Source: Streblospio benedicti
Lineage: Eukaryota; Annelida; Polychaeta; Spionida; Spionidae
Direction of reading: 5' to 3'
NCBI GenBank assembly: GCA_019095985.1
Contig: CM032660.1
Coordinates: forward strand, 54,910,494 to 54,974,493
DNA: 64,000 nt
Positions 1 through 12,079 of this stretch are shown piece after piece. Every line of letters begins with the position of its first letter. Within the stretch, counting starts at the first letter, position 1. Made by a program: the position numbers and the translations under genes. The notes beneath the pieces were generated by a model. The model had not been told where the DNA came from. It ran no database searches and saw only the letters and a list, made by a program, of their open reading frames with translations.

Positions 1-15
1 TTTAAATTTTCATAT

Positions 16-565
16 TTACTCATTGGGCATTATCATATGATATTGTGTTCAAGGAGCTTCATTATCTTATCTTATTTCTCTATAACAGTACATATCTAAG
101 TAAAACTATTTACAAAAGGTAAGGAAATCATTCAAATATAAAAATTGTGATAATGAAAACATTGACATGGCATAAAACAAAACCAACACGCTTTTTCGCT
201 GATATAAGACAAATGCTTTAAAGGTGTTGAAACTACGCTTGTGCTAAACAATTTGCAAGTCTGGCTGCTACTAAAAATGCCACGGTGTTTTTATAGCAAT
301 TGTGGTCCTTCTCCAATTACCCCAGCAATTGTTTTTGATGAGGCATGAAAGGTTTATTAAAGAGGCCAAAATGATTGTTTTTATTATATCAAGTTATGTA
401 TGAGCACACTCTAAATGCATGCCTGCATTTTGTGGCCAGCTTACCATATAGTCTAGTAGCCAAGCTACGGTACCCTGAAATTGTGACTACTGTAAGGTTT
501 TATGGTTGATTTGCATTCTATATAGTCTAGCGATGAAATTTAGCGTGTTGCTCAAATATCCAAAT
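16..565. repeat. Direct duplication, copy A
   Basis: This stretch matches 4585-5165 in the same orientation over about 0.55 kb; both contain the words TTACTCATTGGGCATTATCA and TAGTCTAGTAGCCAAGCTAC. Copy A carries many one-base homopolymer differences from copy B, as if it were poorly sequenced near a contig edge. No coding potential was seen. Confidence 0.85.
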
Positions 566-2690
566 TGGCAATTTTAATTTGATTAGTAAAATGACAAAAT
601 TTGCTATAAAGCCAATATGGCCACTGGAATGCATCTACAATAGGATTTTAATTGCAACTATGTTTGATAAGCTAGACACATCTAGCTACTGACACAAACT
701 CCCTAGAGTAACGTAGATCTCATTACATGATGGCGGATGGCTGAAAAAACTCTGCGAGATAAGCCTACTGAAAATGCTGTGTTCATCAGCTGTGGGCAAT
801 GTGACAGTGCAATGGAATGTGCAGATGTGTTAATGGTATGGGTTACTAAATATATGTTGAATTGAGCAAAATTACAAATTTCATTTCATGGCCTCTTTAA
901 GAGTCTAATATCATGAGCACAGGATCATTGTAAAACAGCTTATAAAGACCCCACATGTATATAGTATTTAAAGGCTTTTTTAAAATTTACACATGGAAAT
1001 CATTTTGATAGCTATGAAGTTTGTATCGTTCATTTTCACAAAACAAAATACTGCTTATGTTAGGGGGTTGCCATTTATCTTGGCCACAATGACAATGGGT
1101 GAAAAGCTTGGGGTGGGGGGTGACCCCAACGATTTTTTGAGGCGGGCTTGAAAATCTTAGGTTGTTTACAATGGTGGGGCGGAAAATGTGTTGTAATTTA
1201 GAATGGGCTTGAAAATCATACCATAATGGTTTCTGGCCTTGACGCATAGTAAATGAAAACCTTAACGTAGATACATGGGGGCCATTCCCCGGGGCCAGTG
1301 GCTTGTCCAGCGCTAATGCACATTTTTTTCCCCAAGCTATGGAGACAGCAGCGAAGTTTGATATAAATGTCAAACTTCTACCATGGCAAATTTAAATAAC
1401 GCAAGCAGAAAGGGAAAAAGGCAATCAAAGTACCCACCCACTGAAAAAAAAAAAAGTATGAAATGAGATTTTTAAAATTTCCACGGTGGTAGATTTAATT
1501 ATCAAACCCCGGGGAGTGAACAAACACAATGCAACCCCCAAAAAACGGCACAAAAGGGGTTTCCCAGTTCTAAATTTGGGCGCAGAAAAGGCGACTCAAA
1601 TTTTTTTTAAACATTTGAGAAAAAAAAAGTCCAGGGGTACTTCCCGGTATATGTTATAAGCCCATTTAAAATTGCATTTAATGCTATATCATTAAAAAGT
1701 GTGTATTCTACAAACATTGATGGTTGTTACACTGATAGATTGGGAAAAATTATGGGTACATCTATTTGAAGCGTGATTTTCAATATGGTGAAGTTGTCAA
1801 CTTTTTTTTTTCACTGGGGGTTGCAAATTTGCCCCCAATCGGTTTTTTCCCTTTTAAGGGGGCCAATTTTATGTTAACAAAAATCCGATTACATATTCGT
1901 AACCTCTTTTAAAAAAATACTACCAGGAACGCTATTTGAGGCATGCATTCTCCATAATATGAAGTTAAAACTTTTTGAAATATGCACCACGCAGGTCGTC
2001 GTCAATTTCAATGTTAACTAAAATCCGATTACAGATTCATAATCCTCACTCAACATTCTATTAGGAAAGTACTTTACATGAATGACATAGGATAAGTGAA
2101 AGCTGAAAATTACCTTAGAATATTTAAAGTCGTGTTAGTTTACAATGACGCAGCGGCGACGGAAGTAGTCAATGGACTGTTTGGTTTGAATTAATTCTAC
2201 TGGCACCGCGTTCTGCGCTTCTGGGAAGTGAAAGGTTACCGGTTAAAGAGCTTTTTGCCTTTTTATTTTGGTTTGGGGTCAATTTTAATGACTGCCAAAG
2301 ATACCAAAGTGCAAATACCCCGGCAAAATTTCCCGTTATAAAAAAATGTATATACTTTTCAGCAATCATTTTTATATTACATCAAATAAAAGGGGTTAAC
2401 GAAATTTATAAATGCTGATTATAGTTTGAATATTAAATTTAGACAACAGAACCTCTCTTCAAGATCAACCGGGGGCCCGTTGGTGCCCGAGGAATAACAG
2501 TCTCTTTACAAAGGTGGTCTTTTCTAAGAGGTTCACCCCGAAGTAATTGTTGTACTTTTTTTTTGTTCCCTTTTCTATAAAGAATATAGATTGGGGAAAA
2601 AAAAACAAAGTACAAAAAAGAGACCCTATTTTGTATAGACCCATGAAATTATTTAAAACTACTTTTTTATCAACCATCACTTTTGACACC
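566..2690. other. Gene-free stretch
   Basis: No convincing exon or known repeat was found. The sequence is AT-rich with runs of A and T and some C- and G-rich words. Its open frames are short and lack domain motifs. Around 2465-2560 is the phrase 'AGGTGGTCTTTTCTAAGAGG', which recurs loosely elsewhere in the window and may be a pogo/Tigger-type remnant. Confidence 0.5.
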
Positions 2691-2699
2691 TGGGGATTA

Positions 2700-2885
2700 C
2701 CCATTTTGTACATTCATAAAAAATATGCTAGTATTTTGTCATCTCATCGGGGGTCTTTCTGCTGAGCAAATACACAACCCCGACCGTGGACCCCCACCCC
2801 CCTCTCTCGCACACACACACAGGCAGGGGTCCAAGCATGTTACGCCACCACCAGGGCCTAGATCTGTCAGTGATTCTAACATGTT
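2700..2885 (-). repeat. C-rich dispersed repeat fragment
   Basis: The words GCTCAGCAGAAAGACCCC and GACAAAATA, read on the minus strand, recur on the plus strand at about 36110-36150, so this is a fragment of a dispersed repeat whose longer copy spans roughly 36050-36430. The many CCCC blocks resemble a MITE, but the ends were not resolved. Confidence 0.5.
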
Positions 2886-2898
2886 TTAAGTCAATATT

Positions 2899-3286
2899 GA
2901 GTGGTAAATCGTTCATTCTATCATTCCGTGCAAAAAATCACTGCCAATAATCCCACTCTGATTGGTCGAAGCCCGCGTGCTCAATTATACGATTGACTGC
3001 ACGCGCAGAGCACCACTAGTCTAAACCAGACTAGTACCATCACATTTTCTATACAGCAGCTAACGCGCATGGTCAAAATGGCAATGAGACCGTTATGATT
3101 TGATTTATTTTTAAATAAAAACAAATCAGACACTCATTTAGTGTAGATTTTAGTCATGATAGAATGGTAGTTGACCACTCGATTGCCGTGTCAATCGGGA
3201 AAATGCGCATGCTGACGTCTGATTTACCCGACCGAAGTGAGCATTTACCCGAACGAAGTCAGCATGCTCAATTTCCCGATTGACAC
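2899..3286. repeat. Palindromic element with two nested inverted repeats
   Basis: An outer pair of arms lies at 2899-2927 and about 3155-3181 (GAGTGGT...TCTATCAT and ATGATAGAAT...ACCACTC). Immediately downstream a second hairpin has arms 3189-3215 and 3259-3286 (GTCAATCGGGAAAATG against ATTTCCCGATTGAC). Its loop holds a short direct repeat, ATTTACCCGAMCGAAGT. The structure suggests one or two small foldback MITEs. Target duplications were not identified. Confidence 0.55.
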
Positions 3287-3309
3287 TCCAATCTCGTGGT
3301 CAAATTCTA

Positions 3310-4584
3310 CAATATCTATTGAAAATGATGTATACATGGTAAATGTATACAAATGTGTACAAATGCTGCACATTAACATTTTAGGATATTTCTCTTTTTC
3401 TGCCGGTTCTATAGTGGTACTTACACCTTTGAGGATCTCTCCAACTGTCCCGTCCCAGCCGTTTGGTGTTAGAGTACCCCAAGAGCCATCTTTTGCTTGA
3501 TCCAGTGTAAAGCTGACAAAAGAGTAGGTGATGGATGATTATGTATGGTGACGGTGAGTCAAATACATACCTGTCAACTAAGACCAGCCGGGAGAATACC
3601 TTCATAGGGTCTCAATGAAGAGGTGGTCGTTTTATGGAGATTTTCGTTTGTCTCTTTTAATGAAGGTTCCCAGGGGCCGAAAAATAGTCTTATTATACAG
3701 GAGGTTTCATTATAGAGGTTAAGATTATGCTGTACATAATATTCCAAAGTGTATCTTAACACTTCGTTTTAGAAGTTCAGATAAGTTGTGATATTTTTAT
3801 AATGATTTTCTACCATAAATTTTGGATTTACGGTGGACCGATTTCGTCAAAGTTAATTAAAGATTTCTTGTGGTTGCATTGAGCGCTAGACATGCTCGGT
3901 TTAAGCCTTAAACTCAAACCAAATTAGATAAATGAGAGGCCATGACAACAATCTATGAAAAAGCATGCATTAAAAATAAAATATATAAAAAGTAACGAAA
4001 TGTGATATTTACTTAAAGCGTAACTTTTCTTAAGCGCGTTGATCAAATCCCAGCAAATACCACTGTATGTTTTAGTTCCATTTTGCAGGTGAATATTGAG
4101 AAACGGGTAATACTGAAATAAAATAAAAAATCTATAAACAGAAGCCATTGTGTGACTGCGCTTTGGTATAGACCCAAGAGATGGGAGTATGAAAACATGA
4201 AACAATCATGGCATGATTTCAATTCCTGGCCCAAAACTAGTTTGAAAAATATCAGCGCTCCAAGACTCCTTTATGAGTTCCAACTAATATACATAAGTTC
4301 ATCGTATTGGCTACAGCACAACGTGTATAGATGCCAATTAAATATATATAATTTTACTCTATATATACTGTAACCAAATATATGATCATATACAGTTGTT
4401 GAATTAGATATAGAATATCATACTTGTACATTTTGCAATTTGAACAACACACGTGTGAACTCAGAAATTGTGAACTTTAAACCCATGTCAATGATTACCT
4501 CTTGCATGAGAACTCTGAGATGTTGGCCTTCCAGCCTTCCTGCCATTGGGCGTAGGGTATTCATCTAGTGACACAAGATATAGA
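3310..4584. other. Gene-free stretch with a possible pogo-like fragment
   Basis: No exon was seen. At about 3600-3725 the words AGAGGTGGTCGTTTTATGGA and TTCATTATAGAGGTTAAG resemble sequences at 7340-7460 and 59450-59510. In those copies a phrase like GGTTCCRCTGTA follows, reminiscent of pogo/Tigger ends. The rest is AT-rich sequence without recognised features. Confidence 0.4.
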
Positions 4585-5165
4585 TTTTCATATTTACTCA
4601 TTGGGCATTATCATACGATATTGTGTTCAAGGCAGCTTCATTATCTTATCGAGTATTCTCGTCTACAGCAGTACATTATCTAAGTCCAAACTATTTACAA
4701 AGGTAAGGGGAATCATTCAATATAAATTGTGATAATGAAAACATGACATGACATAATAAAACATAAACAACACATAACATACCTTTTCTCTGATATAAAG
4801 ACAAATGCTTTAAGGTGTTGATAACTACGGCTTGTGGCTAAACAGCTTTGCAAGCCTAGCTGCTCATGCTGTCATGCCACGGTGTTTTCTGTAATTGTGG
4901 TCCTACTCTCCAATTACTCCAGCAATTGTTCTGATGAGGCATGCAGGTTTATTAAAGAGGCCGTGAAATGATTTTTTATTACATCAAGTTATGTATGAGC
5001 ACACTCTAAATGCATGCCTGCATGTATTTTGTGGCCAGCTACCATATAGTCTAGTAGCCAAGCTACGGTACCCTGAAATTGTGACTACTGTAAGGTTTTA
5101 TGGTTGATTTGCATTCTATATAGTCTAGCGATGAAATTTGGCATTTGCTCCAAATTTCAAATTAC
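4585..5165. repeat. Direct duplication, copy B
   Basis: This is the better-quality copy of the sequence at 16-565, about 4.57 kb downstream in the same orientation. It runs directly into the 5.2-6.0 kb tandem array. It is non-coding. Confidence 0.85.
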
Positions 5166-6012
5166 AAGCATCATGTATAAACTCGCCAGGTGCGGGACAG
5201 TTCAAGCATCGACACGTTCGACAGGTGAAAAAAAGAAAGAAAAAGCATTTCAACAATCTGTAAGAACTGCCGACACGTCGACAGTTGAGAATTTTTAACA
5301 TTTCATCCGTCAGACCCAGCGTCCGACAGATGGTCGACAGTTCCGAAACGTAGTCATTTTAATTATAAGTGCGACATGACGACAGGTGAGAATGAAAGCA
5401 TTTCAAGCATCATGTATAACTGGGGGACAGGTACGACACGACGACAGGTGAAAAGAAAGAAAAAGCATTTCAATAATCTGTCAGAACTGCCGACACGTCG
5501 ACAGTTGAGAATTTTTAACATTTCACCTGTCAGACCTGTCGTCCGACAGATGGTCGACAGTTCCGACACTTAGTCATTTTAATTGTAAGTGCGACATGAC
5601 GACAGGTGAGAATGAAAGCATTTCAAGCATCATGTATGACTGGGCGACAGGTCCGACACGACGACAGGTGTATTAATGTCCCACCATCGCTTAACATTTC
5701 ATCTGTCAGACCTGTCGTCCGACACATGGTCGACAGTTCCGACACTTAGTCATTTTAATTATAAGTGCGACATGACGACAGGTGAGAATGAAAGCATTTC
5801 AAGAATCATGTATGACTGGGCGACAGGTCCGACACGACGACAGGTGTATTAATGTCCCACCATTATTTCGACACTTAGTCATTTAATTATAAGTGCGACA
5901 TCTGTTGAAAGCATGCACCATCGCATTTCTTAACATTTCATCGTCAGACCTGTGATGGTAGCACCCAGTTCCGACACTTGGTCATTTTAATTGTAAGTGC
6001 GACATGACGACA
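5166..6012. repeat. Degenerate tandem array rich in GACAGGTG/CTGTC words
   Basis: The phrase GTGCGACATGACGACAGGTG recurs at 5369, 5589 and 5765, with decayed or shortened versions at 5893 and 5997. Intervals are 220, 176, 128 and 104 bases, so units shorten towards the 3' end by internal loss. Each unit also holds copies of CATTTCAAGCATCATGTAT and TTCCGACACTTAGTCATTTT. Short palindromic words such as CGTCGACAG are dense. The array abuts the LINE tail at 6013. Confidence 0.85.
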
Positions 6013-6685
6013 GATTAGTATTAAATTAGTAATAACCTCACATGGACCTCACACATACAAATGAGCCTGGATACAGATGTGCCCAAAAAGAGCTTAAAGC
6101 CACAGCCTACATAGCTCTGATACGACCACTGCTTGAGTATTCATGTGCAGCATGGGACCCATATCTGAAAGGGGACATCCAAGCCCTAGAGAAGATACAA
6201 CGAAGAGGGAGCGCGTTTTTGTCATGAACCAAAACAAACGCAACTACACGAGTATCTCTACTGCGATACAGGATCTCAACTCGCCAGAACTCGGTGAGAG
6301 ACGGAGGCAGCAGAAGACTGACAATGATGTTTAAAGTCATGAATGGTCTGGTGGCCATTCCAGCAAATGTGTATGTGAGCAGATCTACATCAGGACTAGG
6401 TCAACAAATTCAGTGAGACTTGACCAACTCAGAGTTCACACTGACATTTACAAATATTCATTTTTCCCTAGGACCATAGTTGATTGGAATTCACTTACGG
6501 ATAACATAGTCACCAGCCCAACACTTGACACTTTTAAAAATAGACTAAAATCTCATCAATGACTGTACCTTGCACTCGTCGTGCAACGCAACCTCATCCT
6601 AATCATACTCATTATTGAGTGCTAGGATTACTTAAAAGAAGAAGAAGAAGAAGAAGAAGAAGAAGAAGAAGAAGAAGAAGAAGAA
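6013..6685 (+). mobile_element. 5'-truncated LINE (non-LTR retrotransposon) 3' end
   Basis: From 6042 the plus strand encodes the end of a LINE reverse transcriptase: a helix with KATAYIALIRPLLEY, then WDPY and ALEKIQRR. Such residues close the RT region of CR1/jockey-type elements. Further matching pieces follow in other frames: ERRRQQ, MFKVMNGLVAIPA, and near 6480 VDWNSL followed by LDTFKNRLKSH and a stop. The frame changes show a decayed copy. The unit ends in a (GAA)n microsatellite at about 6637-6685, as is common for LINEs that end in short tandem repeats. The upstream RT and endonuclease are absent. The exact clade cannot be fixed without a search. Confidence 0.85.
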
Positions 6686-8300
6686 CCCGTACTAACATTA
6701 CCAACCTCTCATCCTACTTGAAGCCACATACACATCGGCATAACCAAGACACAGACACATGTTGATACTTACACAGTACACATATATAGTCATTTTAATA
6801 CTTAGGTTCTGTTCATTACGTCCAACCATAATAGTAATAAATTATATTAATCTTGCAAGCATCCACACTACCGATTACTATAGCGTGACTACAGGAACAG
6901 TCAGTCCATGTACATGTGTCTACAATTAGGTCTCAGCCAAGTCATTCCAGTCGCAGCTAGGGTAGAAAAAGTTAATGTTTATGTATAATGCCTTCCATGG
7001 ACATAGGAAAGGGATATATTGAGTAAAGTGTAGGAAATGAGCACAGCACTCTTTTTATCAAGCACCCACCTTTGTGCAAATTGTGGGCATGGCGTAGACA
7101 GAAAACTACATGGATTAACTCCTATTTGAAGCTCGTATAAGTAGATCTCAAAGCGGTCATTGTTCACTGAAAATGCACTTGGCATCTAAAATATGCAAAA
7201 GCTATGGGATGAAAAAATTAATGTCTATGATAATGGGAACATAATGCTCTCCATGGCACAGATATTCTCATACACATCAGTAGAACATCCCTATTAAGAC
7301 TGCCCAAGGACTGGCGTCAAGTGGTTTAATATAGGGGTGGTCTCTTTCTTTAGGACGTTTGCAATGGCCTTTTTATGAAGACTTGGGACTGTTATAAATC
7401 ATCTTATAATAGAGGTGGTGTATTTTTAGAGGTGATCTTGATTGAAGGTTCTAGTGTACACATAGCCCACTTGGCAAAGTGGTGGTAATCCCTGGTATTT
7501 GAACCTATGTGACGCCTTTGGCGTCTTTATGACATGGCGCTGTCAGGCTGCCGCTACCATCAGGGCCATTTCGACGATGACAAACACATTCGTGCAAAAC
7601 TACACAGTACCATGAACGATCTCCTGTAGTCAGATGGCGTCCAGCTAGTCAGGCTAAAGAGGAGATAGCCGATACAAAGTTAAAAAATTAGCGTATTAAT
7701 ATATAGGATACCATCTAATATTTATTTTCAAAATAAGGGAGCTTTTGTAGTGTAACACTCTTTCCTCCAAACTATCCTCAGGACCAAAACACCGGCATGT
7801 TGTGATGATTAGTACGCTGTCTGTATTGTTGGCTGTGAGTGAAACGAGTAGAATGGACGGTAAACCACGTTTGGATGTGTGAAAACATCATTATCTATTC
7901 GGGCGTATTACTTATTGAAAGTAAGCTTATACCATGAACATCTGACTTTGAAGGCTGAGTGAATGGGAAAGGTGTGAAACCCACGATGGGGTGAAAAATA
8001 CTAAAATGGGGGCAATGCATGATTAACGTTGTTATGTCATACGGACGCACTCAACGAGTGTCGGCTCGTTTTTATAATAAATAAGTTGTAACATAACGTT
8101 CTCATGTAGTGATCAATCTCCGAGTTGGAAAAAGCATCTATCAGAGAAAAGTATTGAATATTAAATTTTCATTGTAGTATAACCAATATACATCACGTCC
8201 ATCACAATAAGTTATAAAATACAATCATACAAAGAATTATTCACACAAATAAATTTAAACAAAAAATGTCGACCTCTCGTAGAGAGTGTCATACAGATAT
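6686..8300. other. Gene-free stretch
   Basis: No exon with splice signals was found. A pogo-like phrase (TTATAATAGAGGTGGTG, then GAAGGTTCTAGTGTACA) lies at about 7410-7460. The rest is unremarkable AT-rich DNA. Confidence 0.45.
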
Positions 8301-8960
8301 TGTAACAAAACTAGTTCTGTTAGGGCATCCAGTGCTCGGCCACGTTAGGTGGCTGCTCAGTATAAAGTAGTTAACATAGGTTGCACTGGACTAAAGTAAG
8401 CTCCCATGTTACACACACCCTGTCAGGTTGTTCGTTTACTATGGCCACTTGTAGGATTAAGACCAGTACACTACCACACAGTACTGAGGAAGCCATTAGG
8501 GCTTTAGCTTCTGACACAGCAGGTACGGACTGCACTAGGTAGGGCTGTCAGTCTATTCCCGAAGGGAATAGGCCCACATTCATACATTACCGAGATCCAG
8601 CCGGTGGCTACCTCACTCCCGGACGTCTACTCACCTTACGTGGACTGAAGGACCCGCGTTCGTGTACAGTAGGAGCTGTCACGCGTGTCAGCACTGGTGC
8701 GAAGTCCTCCCACGGGAGGCCTTTCGTGAGGCCAGGGGTTTGCACACCACCTTACACAACAAGTAGCGGTTTGGGGGAGACCAAGCCGTGAGGGCTGCGC
8801 TCACGCGGAGTGCGCGTGGAGGGCGCCATTACCCGTCTTGTCGGCCGTGTGAACCCGGCAAGGCGTGCAGGAGCTACGACTTTGTTCACAATATATCACG
8901 GGGAAACTGGATCATCATAGCATGCGAAGGTGTGCTTTTCATGGCACCCCGGGGAATTAA
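8301..8960 (+). mobile_element. LTR-like fossil, probably solitary
   Basis: The sequence begins TGTAACAAAAC and tracks, in the opposite orientation, the LTR-like end at 12860-13275. Both share TGTAACA, TTAGGGC, TTGCACTGGACTA, TATGGCCACT and the hairpin TATTCCCGAAGGGAATAG with the same spacing order. Similarity is clear to about 8620 and fades after it, so the right boundary is a guess. No internal region follows on either side, which suggests a solo LTR of a related, older subfamily. It is a fossil with no coding capacity. Confidence 0.5.
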
Positions 8961-10722
8961 CTGGATAACAGATAACGACGTGCTGCGTCAAAAAGACTGT
9001 TAAAACGACGACTAAATTGTGTTACTTCTGCATGGCTTTTTAATTTTGTACAAACCCCTGCCTTCTTTTTGTATTATTAGATACAAACAATTAATGTCTG
9101 CTTGTAAATTCCAGGAAAATGAGCTTTGATGTGCATTTCTGTATTCAAGAATGAGAATGATATTTACATATCAAACTTACTGTTATGCACACATTGTTTC
9201 ACATGAATTTATTTTATTCATTCTTGATTGATGATTTTTAAATCCTACAACGCCTCCTTGGTCATCTTCGCCAACACACAGCTCTGGCATCCATAACAAC
9301 CAATCAAACTACGAAAGAAACAGTCAAAACCCAAACCAAATGCGCATTCATAGAAATGCAGTCAATCCTTTACACTCCACCTCCATATCGTCCCATCATA
9401 GAAAAGTATTGTAATTTTATCGTCCATTTCAGCATAGTCGCCAAAAACGCTAATTGTAGAAATTCTTTCGAATTTTTATGGCTTTTAAATTTAGCGTATC
9501 CTCCCAGTTGGTATACCAAGGACTTTAAAGCGAAATAAAATCGCATTAAGTTCCGTGAATCTCTGCGATGTGGTTGCCTTCAGTAGGCTGATACAGTAGA
9601 TAGTATATAGCGCAGCTCCTCAATGGAAATCTTTTCCAGCGACGGACTTTAAAGCTTTAAGAGTGTTTGACAAAAATGAGCCGTGAATCTTACGGCGACG
9701 TAGTGTGAACGTGCTACATAGCAAACGTAAAATATAATAAGTTCCATAAATAAACGATCATGTGCGAAAAGCATGTATTTACCTCATGACTATCAATATC
9801 AGAGAAATTAAACATATTATCGTGTTCATCCATTTTACAAAGAATATCCGGTATATGGTGAGTTCAGGTGGAGACTGCAGCATCGTTCCAACCGGGAATT
9901 CAACAAAACCAATACAAGAGATGATAGGGAGGCTACGTAACAAAACGGCTTTCTTGTAGTAGAGGTGGTCGTTTTAGAGAGATGTAAGTAACCCATATAT
10001 ATCTAGCAAAGTTTGCGTTTGAGACTACGTTTATCAATCAACATTAGCGTCCACTTGCCTGGACTGTACTTATATTGTAATGTCAGCCTATATATTCGAC
10101 CAATATCGGCAAAATATGGAGGATAGGCCGACTATCATCTACACACCATAGGATATTGCCCGGGTAGTATCAAATGTTGGTTCACTGTCTGGCTGTTTTC
10201 ACTATACCTCGCCGGGCCCAAGTAAACTTCTCTTGGGACAGATTCCGTATGCATGCACCATTTTTACCTCGTAGTCACACAGGTCATCAGATGAGTGAAG
10301 GAGGTAAGCATAAAAGTCGGTGGTGCGAGTGTGGGGCTTATGTCACTATTGATGGCATGGAAGCTACAGGCAAATAAGCTGATGGCAGTGGTGCAGAGTT
10401 TATCTTAACCGAGTCCAACAGTTATAATAAGACAAATTATTACTGACTCAGCCCGCACCCCACACCGTACTCCCATCCATCTGCCCATATGCTGATAAAG
10501 CCCTGCAGATTAACTTACAGATACAGATACCACCCCGCCACCGCCCAATCCCTTGTACCTCATATAACCTTTTTCGTGATAAAACCTCCCATAAAGAGGC
10601 CACATTCATCATAAGACCACTTGTTGAGGTCCAAAACCTTCAGCAAGAGACAGGCATGAACCAGAATAAGAAATGAGACGGTCATGTTATTCAGATGTTC
10701 GTAATACAGGGGTACCAATAAG
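8961..10722. other. Gene-free stretch
   Basis: No exon or recognised mobile element was found. Open frames of 60-67 codons lack domain motifs and splice context. The phrase AGAGGTGGTCGTTTTAGAGAG at about 9961 again echoes the pogo-like fragments. Confidence 0.45.
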
Positions 10723-10862
10723 TGCTTCCGTGGCCGAGTGGATAGGGGGTTGGACTCGTGACCAGAAGGTCGTGGGTTCGATTGCAGGTTGGTGGGCCCA
10801 ATCTCATTTTTAAAGGTTGCACACTGCAAGTATGTGGTGATCAATGATGATCAGTAAATAAG
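10723..10862 (+). mobile_element. tRNA-derived SINE
   Basis: The head resembles a class II (Ser/Leu-type) tRNA: an A-box-like TGGCCGAGTGGATAGG near 10731 and a B-box-like GTGGGTTCGATTGC near 10772. Between them an anticodon-arm-like palindrome (GACCAGAAGGTC) is visible. A short unrelated body follows, with GTTGCACACTGCA and a tail containing GATCAGTAAATAAG. The body shares GTTGCACACTG and the ATCAATAAATAA-style tail with the SINEs at 36681 and 52364, so all belong to one family. The 3' part does not fold as a mature tRNA, so a functional tRNA gene is excluded. Confidence 0.75.
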
Positions 10863-11970
10863 TTTAAACCAACCTCACATTTTATACTCCCATTTATTTT
10901 ACTATGCGACAATTCACAACAATGTCAGGATAAATGATTAACCTCACATTTTTATACTCCCATGCCGGTGCAAGAAGGTTCGAAATGAGAAGGCGATATA
11001 AGTGTAGTGGCTGGGGCCGGTGTTGGGGTCCTTGTTGCCTCCCCCGGGACTTACCAATTGAAATATTTAGGGCTCTAAAAGTGACACAGCGACACAACAG
11101 AAATAGACAACTCTGAAAATGCTTATCTATGGACATGAGACACACTGATACTTCTACTACATTGGCATCATATTTCAGTTTCAGTTTGATCAGCCAGCCA
11201 TGTAACCAGATGATTTCAGGATGTGTATGGTTGAAGGTACTAAAGAAGGAGAGTCTGAGCGAAAATATAGGGAAGGAGAGTAGGAACAATATGTGAGGGG
11301 ATAGGGACGGAGAAATGTAAGAGGTTAGAGAAGATTGGAGTTGAATGAGGTAGGGCTCATGGGTTGAGTTAGCAAGAGAAGATAGAGAAATGAATGATAG
11401 CGAGAAGAGGGTGCGTAGGAAGGGATTAGTGTATAGAACAGTAGGATGGTTTCATTTAAAATCACAAATTGCACTGGTGCAGGATAAAGACGTACGAAGC
11501 ATGAATTAATAGGGTAAACTATGGGAAATGGAGGCAATTTTAACCTTTAAAGATTGCCAGTGACTTGGACTGGATGATCTCTTTTGGTAATTGGTTCCAA
11601 TCCTATATCGTTCGGAGGAAGAAAGAATATTGATATATTAAACAGTGACTCGAGAACCCTTTGAAAAGTCTCATAAAGAAGCACAAGGACATGAGTTTTG
11701 GCCCTCACACAGCCACGTTCAGAGAGTCACGCAACAGCGGGAGCTTTTGGCGCGAGCCAGTTGACGAGCTTTTTTGACGGGTGTAACGATGGTCGTCGTC
11801 ATTTAAACACTTTTGTGCACCTCAAATGATTCATTTAGGTACTGAAACGGCTATGGTAAGGACATAACGGTATCGTAATAGCCGTCGCTAACCGTCTCTG
11901 TCGTCCAATTTGCAGCTTATAAAAGATACGATGCATATAAAAAATCATCGCTAAAAACGTTAAGGTGTCG
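10863..11970. other. Gene-free stretch
   Basis: A second copy of CCTCACATTTTTATACTCCCAT occurs at 10870 and 10940, a small direct duplication. Purine-rich GA-tracts fill 11230-11420. No exon was supported. Confidence 0.45.
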
Positions 11971-11976
11971 TTATCA

Positions 11977-12072
11977 ATGGCAGATCCAGGTCTTCGGAAA
12001 GGAGGGTGGGGCGCACTTAAGGGATTTCATGAAAAACCCTATGAAAATGAAGTATTTTGGTGGGAAATCTGC
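11977..12072 (+). repeat. GGCAGATCCAGG-type MITE fragment
   Basis: It starts ATGGCAGATCCAGG, followed by a G-rich tract, GGGATTTCATGAAAAACCC, and AAGTATTTTGGTGGG. The same order occurs inverted at 29785-29930 and, more diverged, at 33612-33850 and about 55970-56130. This is a dispersed non-coding DNA-transposon-like family. Terminal repeats are not evident in this truncated copy. Confidence 0.65.
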
Positions 12073-12079
12073 CTATGGT

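Noticed and set aside
5166-6012. CRISPR-like array
   Set aside because: Unit lengths vary, the spacers are themselves similar, and the context is eukaryotic; it is a degenerate tandem repeat.
10723-10800. Possible functional Ser/Leu-type tRNA gene
   Set aside because: A and B boxes are present but the 3' part does not complete the acceptor stem, and the sequence continues into a SINE body shared with other copies.
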